The notes under the pieces are model-generated. The model was not told the DNA's origin and did not search any database. It saw nothing but the letters and a program-made list of their open reading frames with translations. Shown piece by piece: positions 1 through 11,600 of a stretch of 64,000 nucleotides of DNA. How positions within the stretch are numbered: the first letter of the stretch is position 1; every line of letters starts with the position of its first letter. The position numbers and the translations under genes were made by a program. The DNA is taken from contig NC_060249.1 of NCBI RefSeq assembly GCF_921293095.1, positions 74,349,907-74,413,906 on the forward strand. Direction: 5' to 3'. Source of the DNA: Ischnura elegans. Lineage: Eukaryota; Arthropoda; Insecta; Odonata; Coenagrionidae.

Positions 1-1090
1 TGATAGTATGAATAGGAAGAGAATGTACGAAAAGTTTGAAAGAGTTTGACATACCTGATAAACTCCTCAATCTGACAAGAATGTGAGTACAGAAGTCTCG
101 ATGCACAGTGAAAATAAATGGACAATGTACCTCAAACTTAGAAGTAACCATAGGGGAAGTAAGGGAGATGGCTTCTCACCCCTTCTCTTCAATTTGGAGT
201 CATAAGATTCCCTTAAAATAACAAAACATCAAGAAGCTGTTACATAATACTATTGGCACTAAAATAAATGTGTTGGCATATGCTAATGATGTGGAACTTC
301 TATCTGGGTACAGTAACAATCTGGTGAGTTTAATAAAGGTTTTAGTACAAGTAGCAAACTAGATTGGACTAAATATACACCAAGATAAAAAAAAATATAT
401 GCAAGTTTCAAGAACTGAAAGAGCAGATGACCAGGCAGTGAATCTTAAAGTAGATAAATTTTAATTTCAACATGTTGATGAATTTAAAGTCTTGGTACAA
501 TAATAACAAATGATGACAAGGAGGGGAGGAAATCTAAAATAAATAATTCCAGCTTCAGCAATCTACTGGTCCATAGCTAATGTGTTTGAGTCAAAGCTAC
601 TATCAAAAAAACACGAAAGTCATAATAAATCTCACTCAAAAATACTTCCTGTACTCTTGTATGGAACAGAAACTTGGACGCCGTAAAAAATGTGAAAAGA
701 AGCTAATAGTTTTCAAAAATAAAGTGATGAAAAAGTATTTTGGGCTGAACAAGACGAAGTAGGCTGGAGAATCTGAAGAAAACAGAACTGGAGAGATTTA
801 TATCATCATCCAGATGCTGTAGCTAGGATAAAAAGCAGAAGACTCAGATTGGCTGGACATGTATGCTGATGAGAGAACACATCCACAATTAAAACTGTTG
901 ACCAGTGTTACTCAGAAGGCAGAAGACCAATCGGAAGGGCAAGACTACGGAGGAAGAGCCAAGCTCTGAAAGATTTAACTCCATCAGGAACCAATGCCGA
1001 GGTAGCAGAGGATAGAGAAGAGCGGAGGGGTGTCATTGGTGAGGCCAAAAACCGACTTAGGATACAATGGCCAAAGAGGTAAGGAAAGGT
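1..1090 (+). mobile_element. Decayed 3' part of an RTE-like non-LTR retrotransposon (LINE)
   Basis: This is the remnant of the reverse transcriptase and C-terminal region of a LINE. Short stretches read like the 3' third of the insect RTE-like 'endonuclease-reverse transcriptase' proteins. They can be followed only by changing frame, and stops are frequent. The clearest piece is the C-terminus, which reads DREEWRGVIGEAKNRL followed by RIQWPKR and a stop at 1080-1082; this is a typical ending for the group. Upstream pieces resemble the segment following the polymerase palm. The 5' part is outside the window or lost. No intact ORF remains, so it should be inactive and old. The assignment to RTE rather than a neighbouring LINE clade is from memory of the family and is uncertain. 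It probably lies in an intron of the urocanate hydratase gene. Confidence 0.6.
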
Positions 1091-1929
1091 AATGTCATAA
1101 ATATTCAATAATTTCTGTGAAATTCTTCCTTAAGAAACTTTACAGATAGAACAATATTTTTCATTCTCCACGAACAGCAAAGAAGAAAAATTAGAAAATT
1201 AAACACAAAGTTATTGTTTTTATGGGCCTTATGAATAAATTTATCAAACTGGTATGGGCACAACAACGTTCATTAGTATTCTGTTCGCGCCAATAACATT
1301 CGAGATCTCTTCGAAGTGGTGCCCAAGGGAGTTTAACCTTAATATCCTAGAGTTGTTGCAACAGGTACATACATAAGTGTATTTTGTGTTGCCTATACAC
1401 AGAAGAGGAAAGGCATAAATGATCTTGCATTCAAATATAGTAGGTTTCCCACAGCAAGGAAATTGCTACATCTAAGCCTAAACTCTATGTGCAGTTCAAG
1501 TGCCAAGGGTTTAGTGCTGGGTGAGATCTATCCTCAGCTATCAAGTCTATATTTCCATTTAAATATAGAACGAGAGAATAGATCAATGTAAAAGGGTTCA
1601 CATCAACTTTCCATTTTCAATTTCCTTGAATCCTGATTTCCAGTCCGCACTTTTTTAATGAAAGTAATCAAGTAGTGCCAAGTAAGCGCCGCCCCTTTTT
1701 GCCAAGCCAGGAAGGCAACAAGCCTCCCACATCGCTGCTCGATCGCAGCATCATACTACATATTCAGCCACAATTTTCATCTTTTTTGCCACACCTTTGG
1801 AGTGATCCCTGACAATTTTCCTGACATTTCCATGACTTCACAGACTTCGCATGAACCCTCTGTTACTATCCAAGTGATGAGCTATCTCTCAGCCTTCCAG
1901 GGTCTCATGGGGGAATATTTAATTTTAAG
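1091..1929. other. Probable UROC1 intron, no feature recognised
   Basis: AT-rich sequence between the LINE remnant and the first visible urocanate hydratase exon. I looked for the preceding urocanase coding segment and did not find it, so that exon is probably left of the window. Confidence 0.5.
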
Positions 1930-4228
1930 GGACCAGTGGTAATTAGCAGAGATCATCATGATGTAAGTGGCACAGATAGTCCTTTCAGGGAGACATCTGA
2001 TGTTAAGGATGGATCAGCATTTACTGCAGGCAAGTACTAGAGTTACGAATTTCATCACTTATCCTTCCACAACTTCAAAATTTCTGTAGGGAATATTTTT
2101 TTCAAAAAATCAAATTAAACATCTCAATAGTTTTCTTATGGAGAACAGAAAGGTTATTTGTAAAGAAAATTTTTCGGCCATTTGAATACAATAAGTACAA
2201 ATATATTATTGAATGTACCATGATGAATACTTGCAAAAAGATAAAACATTTTTCTATATTTGAGTTTCACCGTAAAACCAAGACATCAGTCAGATGCCAT
2301 GCTAAAATCATTATTTTTTTCTCAGATTAACATGAAAATCATAGCACAATGTTGATGCTTAAAATACTGATGAAAAAAATCATTTTCTGCACATGCTAAC
2401 AATACAAAATATAAAATATGAATAATATCTCATTATAAATGACGGCATGTGCTCCAAAGCTAACCCATATTTACACCAAAAAGTAAAAAACAATTACAAG
2501 AATTTTAACTCATTAAAAACATCCCAAATAATCATGAAAAGGATTGCTGAAACTTCTAATCAATGGTGTCTCTTTTTTCAGATATGGCAGTTCAAAATTG
2601 TATAGGTGACTCTTTCCGAGGAGCATCCTGGGTAGCATTGCATAATGGGGGTGGAGTTGGATGGTAAGGAAAAAGAAGATGATTTAAAAAATTCTTTTTA
2701 TCATAAGGAAATCATAAGTCCCATAGAAATTGTTGTCTAATGAATTTTAACAAATTTCATGAAATTTTCAATCAGAGTTAAAATAAATCTATCAGCTTCA
2801 CTGCATATGAAAGGAAAGTTAACTAACCTATCTATCAGTTTATTTGGGATATCAAAAATATTGACCATGTAAAACATTGAAATCATTCATCAAGATGCCC
2901 TATTTTTCTCCAAGTCTTCTGTTTTTCTAGAGGCAAAAATACACCCTGCTACATCACTTTGAAGATCAAAACCACAGAAAATTAAATTTTGCTTTCATTA
3001 AAACCCAAGAAGGGGGGGTGTGGGGGGGCAAAAGGATGCCTTGTAATACGAAACAAATGCAATAATAAGGGGACCGTGTAAAAATCTTGCATATTTTTTA
3101 AGGGTCTGGGGGTAGGGCACATGCCCCCGTGCCCCCCCTCCCCTAGATCTGCCAATGGCAGCATTACATCCAAATAAGTTCAATATGTATCTGGAATCAA
3201 AAAGTAAAACTCATGATATGGCATGAAACTACATATTATAGGGGAGAAGTAATCAATGGAGGATTTGGCCTGCTCCTTGATGGCTCCAATGAAGCAGCAA
3301 ACAGAGCACGATTCCTTCTGTCGTGGGATGTTGGAAATGGATTGACAAGACGGTGAGTTGACACATCACAGAAACATCAAAAAAACATAATAAATGATGA
3401 TTTTTATCATTAAAATTTAAGTATCCTTTGAAAGTATAACATAGACACATTCCATTAAGAAAATCAATTACAAAGACAATTGAACTAGAACAACAAGGTC
3501 GCAACATGTATTTAAAGAGGATCAATTAGATGACAACAAAGCACACTATTCTAGTGTTTCTAACTCTCATGAAAAAAATTATGGGGAGGAGAATACTGAA
3601 GAGTTAGCCAGGGTCTACCAAGAAGCAATACTTTTGCTATTTTCATGGAAATGTAAAAACATGTATCTCTAACTGTACTTGTAAAAACATTTGGCCTACC
3701 ATGCTTAACTTTAGGGAACTGCATTTAAAAAATCCACATTATTGCAAAGGATTTTATGGTGATACTTGTCTACATATAGGAAAAATATAAAATACAATGT
3801 AATGCATGAGTTGTACGCAGTGTAATGAAGTGAGTCGTGCGAATTCCATTCATAAAATTATGTGATTTAAATGTCATTACATAATGCTATAAATGTAAGA
3901 TAGTCAAAACATGTCTAACATACTAAAAATAGGCTGGATGGATCTTCTCTCAGCCATAATTTTACATGTATCTAGCAATGCATAGTTTTATGCTTTGAGA
4001 GGATATATTGAACTAGACATAATAAACTACCGGTATTTATTATTTTTTATAATCAGTGCTGATTTTATAGAAAAATCTTACAAGATTCCTCTTCTTTACA
4101 GGTGCTGGGCAGGAAATCAGAATGCACTGAGTGCAACAACAGAAGCCATGCTACACGATCCAAACATCCAAGTAACTTTGCCAAACAAATTGGTCAATGA
4201 AAAAATTCTGGATGGATTATTTTCATAA
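1930..4228 (+). CDS. UROC1: Urocanate hydratase (urocanase), last four coding exons
   Basis: Urocanase adds water to urocanate to give imidazolone propionate, the second step of cytosolic histidine breakdown, using tightly bound NAD+. Four exons encode the last 106 residues: 1930-2029, 2582-2663, 3242-3352 and 4102-4228, with the stop at 4226-4228. All junctions keep frame (phases 1, 2, 2). The first exon carries the highly conserved SRDHHDVSGTDSPFRET block. The second reads DMAVQN and ends in ALHNGGGVGW. The third reads GEVINGGFGLLLDGS and LLSWDVGNGLTRR. The last reads CWAGNQNA and VTLPNKLVNEK. These match the C-terminus of animal urocanases in order and spacing. The intron after 2029 starts with GCAAGT, a GC-AG intron; the other two are GT-AG. 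The upstream exons, about 570 residues by comparison with the vertebrate enzyme, lie outside the window. Identification is firm; expression is not testable here. Confidence 0.93.
2990..3160. repeat. G-rich interspersed repeat, copy 1
   Basis: A G-rich stretch followed by a core around TCTTGCATATTTTTTAAGGG and a C-rich stretch, in the UROC1 intron after 2663. The reverse complement of 4640-4855 carries the same core, so these are two oppositely oriented copies of one family. No coding capacity. Superfamily not determined. Confidence 0.55.
3353..4101 (+). other. UROC1 last intron
   Basis: GTGAGT donor at 3353 and TTTACAG acceptor ending at 4101. The interior is AT-rich with no recognised element. 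Confidence 0.8.
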
Positions 4229-4639
4229 AAGAAAGAAATCATTGTAAAAAAAGATTAATCAGGTAGAAGACCATAATCCGTGTATGAAAACTACCATAAA
4301 ATTTATGATACAAAAAATTACAATAACCTAGATAGTAACTAGGAATACAAAAGATAGCTATAAAAGTCATTCATAAAAAATGATATAAATGAAAAGTGAT
4401 GTGAAATTAAACAATTTAAATGACATTTTTCAAAGACTACCTGAATCATTTCATCTTCTTCACTCCTTATTCAATATTTAAAATAAAATCTGCACTGTAA
4501 AATGGCCATTCTTTACCATTATACATAAGTGTTCATTTTCCTGAGTTTCTGCAAAAAATTGGAAGAGGGTGATTCAATAATTTCAAAGAATGAAAATTTC
4601 TCTTGAAAGCTCATGCCATGGTTTAACAGAGTGATGCAT

Positions 4640-4855
4640 AGATGAATCTAGGCGGTGGGGGGGGGGGGGGGCATTGAAGGTGCATGCCCTCCCCAGACCC
4701 TTAAAAAATAAGCAAGATTTTTAATACGGTTCCATTATCATTGCATTCGTTTTGCACGAGGTATCATTGGCCCCCCCCCAGAACAAAATCCTGGATACAG
4801 CCTTGCTTGTGCCCCTACCCCAGAAAGAAATCCTGGATCTGCCCCTGGAGTGATG
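4640..4855. repeat. G-rich interspersed repeat, copy 2 (inverted relative to copy 1)
   Basis: Begins near a run of about 16 G, continues through a core whose complement matches the copy at 2990-3160, and ends near GGATCTGCCCCTGGAGTG. It lies just downstream of UROC1. Probably a small non-autonomous element; exact ends are not defined. Confidence 0.5.
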
Positions 4856-6132
4856 GGAGACATTTCGCTCAATAATGATCTCTGATGTGAGAATTCCATT
4901 GAGTTATTCATGAAATCTCATCGATTTGCAATCCATACCCCTAGTTTCAGGAATTTATCCTATTAAATAAATGTTGTAGAACTTTTAGTAACAGCAAAAC
5001 CACCGTAAGGTAAGGAATGGGTCCCTATGATTATCAATCAACAGCTTTGTGAATTAAATGTCAATATGTGAATATAGGTATACAGAGTGAAGACCAATTT
5101 GGATGATAAAAAGGTGAGAGATAATCTATTCACAGGTCTGAATGAGAGTAATTTTTTTTGCTGGAATGCACCTTGTGGCAGCCCATGCCTTCTGCCAGAC
5201 CTGCTTTTACATTCCCTGAAGTTTGGCAAACAGTATCAATCACAGTCTTTACCATGGTCTTTCATAAATAAACCATTGTGATATTTTTTTGATTATGCCA
5301 CTTAATTTACTTCATAGGTTAAAAATTTTCTGTGAGTGTCTAGAAATAAAATCCTGCATTGCATTATCCGTTATATCTGACTCTGAGACATCTATCATTT
5401 GTATTTTTGTCTCCACTTTTGAAAATATTTTTCGTTTTACTCAAAAAATATTTCCACAAGATTTCATATTCCTGTGACATATCTATCAGAGGATCCAGTT
5501 AATTGGAAAAGTGACGACGCATATAAGCAAGGATTAACGCAAGTAAAACACATGCAAGTAGTCAATGATACTACTGCTTAAAGAGGAGTTAAATTGATGG
5601 AAGAGTTTTATAAAATTCTAACAAAAAATGAAAGCCAGAAACAATTTTTGCTGAAGGTTGTGACTGACTACAGATGAAAATTTCCAGACTACCATAGAGC
5701 AACTTTATCAAAAGAATTTTGAGAACCTTTGAGACCAGTAAAAAAGGACACTACACCAATTTTAATTATCACCCATAAGCGAAAGTAATATCTCCATAAT
5801 TGTGATAGGAAAAATGTCCTATGATATTGGGTAATTGTGGAAATTGATTTTTTAATAAAAATTTGTAAATGTAAATAAGTGGCACAGCAAATAGTTTCCA
5901 AAAGCTTGCAGAAAGTTTGAATTTTAATCCATTTTACTTAATTGGATTCATATTACTTATAGAATAGTGTAATGATTAATAAAATATCCATCAGAAAACC
6001 ATAAAACTCACCATTTTGAACTGTTTATCATAAAAATTTTCTGGGGGAGAGCAGCATCTCCCGCTTACCCTAGCAGGTATTCAATACCTCCCAGTATTAG
6101 TTGCACCTTAAACCCCCCTAGCCTTAATTCTT

Positions 6133-6188
6133 AGCTGTGCCCCTGGAGGGGAGACCTATGGGTAGCTTTCCCCTCCAGGGGCACAGCT
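6133..6188. repeat. Perfect 20-bp inverted repeat (hairpin)
   Basis: The arms at 6133-6152 (AGCTGTGCCCCTGGAGGGGA) and 6169-6188 are exact reverse complements around a 16-base loop. Similar 'gtgcccctgg' strings occur in other small repeats of this window, so this is likely the core or end of a small foldback element. Confidence 0.7.
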
Positions 6189-7744
6189 TGTCATGACAAG
6201 TGGGTTCCTGCTATTATGCAGAATTATTCCTTGCAGGAGTATAAGCCACATTGGTTAAAATGTATTCTCCCGAGAGGAGGTATTAGCAACAATGACACTT
6301 ATCTAGTTATTTGTGAACCAAAGCTGTAAAGTGTAGAGAAAGAAGGAATAGACCGCAGAGTAGATTATGAGATAGAGGTTGCCTGAATGTAGATACCGAA
6401 AAATTTCTGCTTGTACTCAAATAAAGTGAACCTGAGAACACTCTATGACAATCTCTAGAAAAGTGGGTGGATACATCATTTTCAATTTCACTATTTACAG
6501 GCTATGACCCCCTGTGATAATTATTTGAGGTTACATATAATCTATACATTTCACTTGAAAGGCAGAGGGTCACCTTGAAATCTTTGATTGTAACTATAAA
6601 GAGAGATTGATCTGAAGTAATGTAGCTATTATAATAAGGTGACCGTTCAAATATTTTAATATAAATATTGCAACATGAAGTCTATATAGTTGTATGTGAG
6701 AGAGGTGATGCAGGGGGTTTCTAATGTCCTAAACTTACTTTGAGTTGACGAGAGTGAACCAACCATGTCCTATGCAATTATACAAGCCTTTGTACATACT
6801 ATAAAAATTGATAATATTATCCAGCTGGTAAAAAGCAATCATCTGTAGACAGGTTAATGTCGGCTGATTTAAAAGTGAGGCAAGGCCTATATAAATATGG
6901 ATGTCACCAGTGACAAATTTCAATGTCAGCTTGGCTTACACAGATTCGAAATATTTTGGTACATTAAAAAAAATGGTCATGAGTCTTTAAATGAGACAAT
7001 GGTGAGGTAATTGCATCCAATATATGCAGTTATGACACTAATTTAATTAAATCTCTTATGCTACAATGCACCCAATTGCACAATTCAATGCACACATTGA
7101 AAACTCACCACTGTCCTTTCCGGACCTTATGATTATAGAAAATTATTTAACCTTTGAAAATAAATTTAATTGACATACATTGTAGACAGCTTGCTGAGAA
7201 TAATTTCACATACTTCCAAGAAATTCTCTCCGGAAACTCAATGAATATTTCGGGACAGACTCATCTGAGATTGTTTCATAAGTGAGTCTTGAATGATATT
7301 AAGATATGGATATCATAAACAAAAAATATCAAACCGGCCATATTCAAAAAGTTCGAGACAAACTTGAAAGATCAGCAATCACTCACTGCATTAATTTGAA
7401 AAAGAGTGGTCGACGCAGCACATAAGAATTTAATAACAAAAAAGTGCACTGTTAAGTTGAAAAAAATCATCGAGTTCATTCACAAAAACTTAAGAATCCA
7501 TTCGTTTTTCAATATAATCAATTTCAATATCATTCATTTATCAATAAAATCTGAGAAGATAGCACCACTATAGTCTATACTGACATAAACTGCATCTGGG
7601 ACAAAATAACATATCATATACCTATACCCCTTTATACACACCGAATCGAATAAACTTATGCAATCATAAAGTTGAAACTTCAAAAAGAAATAACTAAATT
7701 TCCACAATTACGACATATTATTAGATAATGACACGTGCACTTAC

Positions 7745-8000
7745 TCTATAAAAACACTGGAGGCCAAAACATCCACTGCACGCGATGGTCACAGAGGACT
7801 TCTGGTTAGCCATCCACGACGCGATTCGTACAACTTATTACGGCAGGATTGAAGAGATAATTTGCTCGGCGTATGTATTTAACAATTTCAACGCTTTCCC
7901 AATGGAAAAAAAGTCCCTCAACATTTTCTCTGCGCTCAAGGATAGCTAACAGAAATCCGTTACATGGCACTTTCGCCATCTTCGTACACAACATTGCGCA
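7745..8000 (-). other. Possible 5' exon of a divergent gene or upstream transcript
   Basis: On the - strand a 62-codon open stretch starts at 7994. Beyond its stop, the sequence ends at 7745 with a good donor (GTAAGT on the - strand). It lies about 640 bases from the golgin start codon in head-to-head orientation. The protein is not recognised and no partner exon was found, so this could be a non-coding first exon sharing a promoter region, or chance. Confidence 0.2.
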
Positions 8001-8399
8001 CTGTACTCATCGAAAACAGCCGTCGAATGCTTTCAAAGACTTTGGTTCCATATATTAATATGCTGAGTTACTATAATTCAGATTTTCCGACTTCGAAAAT
8101 AATCTGAATGCTATTCACGTAAACAACAACGGAACTCGAATACGCAATGAGGGTCTTGCAACAATTTTGAACGCTATTGGATACTGGCGCCAATTTTTCT
8201 CCTATAGGATTGGGCGGGCTGGGGGGGTGGGATAGAAACTTGAGCATCGTAATGGGAATAGATGATGTCGCATTTACCTTTGTAGAGTTTCATTTCGAAT
8301 ATAAAAATATACATGCATCTCTTCCTGGAGTTCATCTTCTATATGCATTTGGGAAAACTAAGTTGACATCGATGAAACAGCATGTCATTTATAAATAAA

Positions 8400-8631
8400 A
8401 ATTTGAAAATGTCATAATACAATGAGTACGATGAGTAGCGATGCGCGCTGCACTCCGTGGATTCAATATGGCAATTTGTAAACGTTGACAGGATTACCAC
8501 CTCTCAAATCGGAATCCTGGTCAATGAACTAAATCGACTTCTCCCTAATGTGTGCCTTCCAGGTGATACCTTTTTAAAGCTGACGTTAATCACCGTTTCA
8601 TTATTGTGCATGTAACTTTATATCCATAAAA
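8400..8631 (+). promoter_or_regulatory. 5' flank / probable promoter and 5' UTR of the golgin-245 gene
   Basis: The stretch before the golgin start codon contains a locally CpG-richer patch (around 8425-8455) in otherwise AT-rich DNA. No TATA box or initiator could be assigned with confidence, so the transcription start is unknown. Confidence 0.3.
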
Positions 8632-11600
8632 ATGTTTAAGAAACTGAAGGATAAAATCGCTGAGGAAGTGAAAATCTCTCCGAAATTGCAGGCCTCAGTG
8701 CAGCAATTTGCTCAAGTTAGTTTATTATTTATTTATCGTTACTACTCGAAGAAAAAATTACTTAATTTATTCTAGAACACTTCGGGAGTATTGTTGTAGC
8801 CTCTCTTATGTCAATGAAAATTAATTATTCTTTGTATATATTTTTAAGGCTATGGTCAGTCCTTCGAGCTCCATCAGCTCTATACAGGAGTCAACATCTA
8901 ATGACAATTTTAGCATTATGGAGGAGAGCGAAGGTGAATGAGCTTCATTTGTGAAAGATCATCTGATTCATTCGGTAAGAGTTTACAGCGATGTTCATGA
9001 GTTACAATTGAGATCCTTGTTTACTTCCGTTACAGTGTCGGAAACGCCGCGAAATTCCCCGGAGAAAGATAACAGTTTTCAACGAATAGACCTAAGGGAA
9101 GATGTTATCTCTACTCCACCACGATTCCCATCCGTACCGAGATCGAGAAGATCATCCGCGAGTTCCATGATGAGTGATGTATCATCCCTATTTCCAGTTT
9201 ATGAATCGCCGAACAATGCCTATCATTTTCAGGTAATTTTTCTATTTTCTGTCAATCTTAAATTAGGGAGTAAATATTAATTTCAGCTATGTGCTCATAT
9301 GCCATGACTTAGTGTCAAGTGGGCGTGGTGATACACGTCCCACGACTGCCGAATATTCCTTTGTTTACCCTCTAGATGTCTTGGTTTGTATTTGCTGTTA
9401 TGGCATCGCTCTTTGATTTTATCGCTTCTGTATATTTTCACTTCTGATTTTCGTGTATTTTCTTTGTTTTGGATCCTTTTGCTATTCATAACTAGGGATT
9501 CCATGGTTGCTTAAGTATGTAGATAGTGCCTTTCCCGCTTCTCATTTATAGATTTGTTTTGGTATTCATAATTTTATTATTGTTTCAGTCCGACTTGGAG
9601 TCTACAAGTGAAATCGATGACATAACTGGTAGCGCAAGTCATCTTCAAAGCATTAGCAAGGAACAACTTCTGTTGGCATACCGTAAGACTCAATCGAGGT
9701 ATCACAAGTACAAAGGAAGATATGTTGACCTGGCTAGGCACTTCAAGGAATTAGAGCGACAAAATAGCAAGATTAAGGTGATTTTTGTTTATATAAGTCC
9801 CTCTTCGCTTAGCATATGTTTGATGGTTATTTGTATGGCTATTGCCAAGGGCTTAAAATTATCAAGTTCAGTGATGGCATGAGGTGTAGCTTGGTTAGTG
9901 AAAGAAAATTTTCCTATTAGCACCATGGTATATACTTTGTATTGTTTTGCTCTTTATGATGCCTAGTATTCTGCCCTTATATTGAATTCATAAGTATATG
10001 CAGTGGGTGAATTTCCACTTTACCTTTTTGGTATCTCTAAATTTGATAACTCTCCATATCAATTCAATGTGATCAAAGTCATGCTAGAGGATTTTACTCA
10101 ACCATTTACCTTGTGCTCTCTAGGAAGTTGTGGAAGGAGAATATATCTATACCATGTTGAGTAATTTTTATAATTGTTCTGTATACAGGGAAGATGATTT
10201 TATTAGTCAGTATCTTATATGTCCTTCTAGGAGTTATGTATTTGCGTGATGTTTATATGGTCATTTCATGTCAACTCAATCGCTGTTGGGGATCCCTTCA
10301 TCAAACATCTCGGATTTTATTTTCCCATTCTTTACTAACAACCTCAATGATGTAAAATCAAAATGTTTGCCCAGATAAGCCTACCATTTAAGAGTATTTT
10401 CATGCTTCAATTCACAATAGAATTGTGTCCATGGATCAATGGAAATCAACTATTTATGCATTGCTATAAAAACTTAAGTAGGCAAGAATGAAATTAACGG
10501 AACCTTCAAATGCTATTGTCATGTAAAACTAGTTTTTAAAAATCATGTGAAAATTTTTCACATGAAAAATTTTTGTGTTATAAACATTCAATAGTGATTA
10601 TCTATAAATTTCTCCTTCAGAAAAGGACATTTTCGTATGCATGGAAAAACCATATGTATGTATTTAACTAAACATAGTGATAATAATTTTCACTATAAGG
10701 TTTACATTTATAAAAAATTCTCTTATTTGTTGATAAATTAACTGAAAACTAAAACCCCCCTTTTTTTGCTGAAAGAATATGTACCAATTTTCAACTGTTA
10801 ATAATATAAAAAGGGACTGCTAGTAGCAGTTTAATATTTTTAAAATGACTTGTGACAACCCTCTTCATTTAGGAGTTTCCATATTTTTTCCATTTCTTTT
10901 ATTTCCATAGGAAACAAGAGAAATTTAATTTTTACAAAAATTCCAAAATTATATCTTCGAAATTAATCATTGACAGATAGTATAAATAATTAGGTTTTCT
11001 GTGTTATAGTTTCTGGATATTGTTGTTGAAAATGAGAAATATTTCTTGGAAATGCTGGATAATTACTCGGAAAAAATATTAATTAAAACTGTAATACATG
11101 TTTCATTGTGATAAGAAACTGACATATTTTTTATTCTGTAAGAATTATGATAAAAGTATGGCAAAATTTTTGAGTTATTTACAAATGCAGTAGAACCCCG
11201 CTTAATGAGGGATAAACCTTGCTATGGATTCGGCTTGTTAGCTGATTATGTGCGCCCTTGTTAAATTCTTAAATTTCCTGATATTGCATCCACTTGCATA
11301 ATTTTTCTCAATTATGTAATGTAATGTTATGTTTATGTAAAAATTATGTAATTATGTAGAGCTTAAAGCCACCGAGTGCGTCCACCGGGTTGCGGATGGT
11401 GGGTCGACCTTTAGATATAGAGGTTAGCTGCGAGATAAGCGAGTTCTCTCGTCGAATAACCAGTCGTGGACAAAAAGCGGCGGTATTCTGAGGGGGTATT
11501 GGGCTACCCTTGGGTAAGGTAGACCATTTAAAAGATACCAAAACCTGTGAAGATACCGTGATTTGGCGACTGGGGGCCGCCAACAATTATGCCTCTCATC

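Larger units (their letters stand above)
4229..7744. other. UROC1 3' flank and intergenic DNA
   Basis: Holds the UROC1 3' UTR (end not determined), the second copy of a G-rich repeat, and a 20-bp-arm hairpin near 6.15 kb. The rest is AT-rich and I see no gene. Short ORFs here do not resemble known proteins and lack convincing splice context. Confidence 0.5.
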
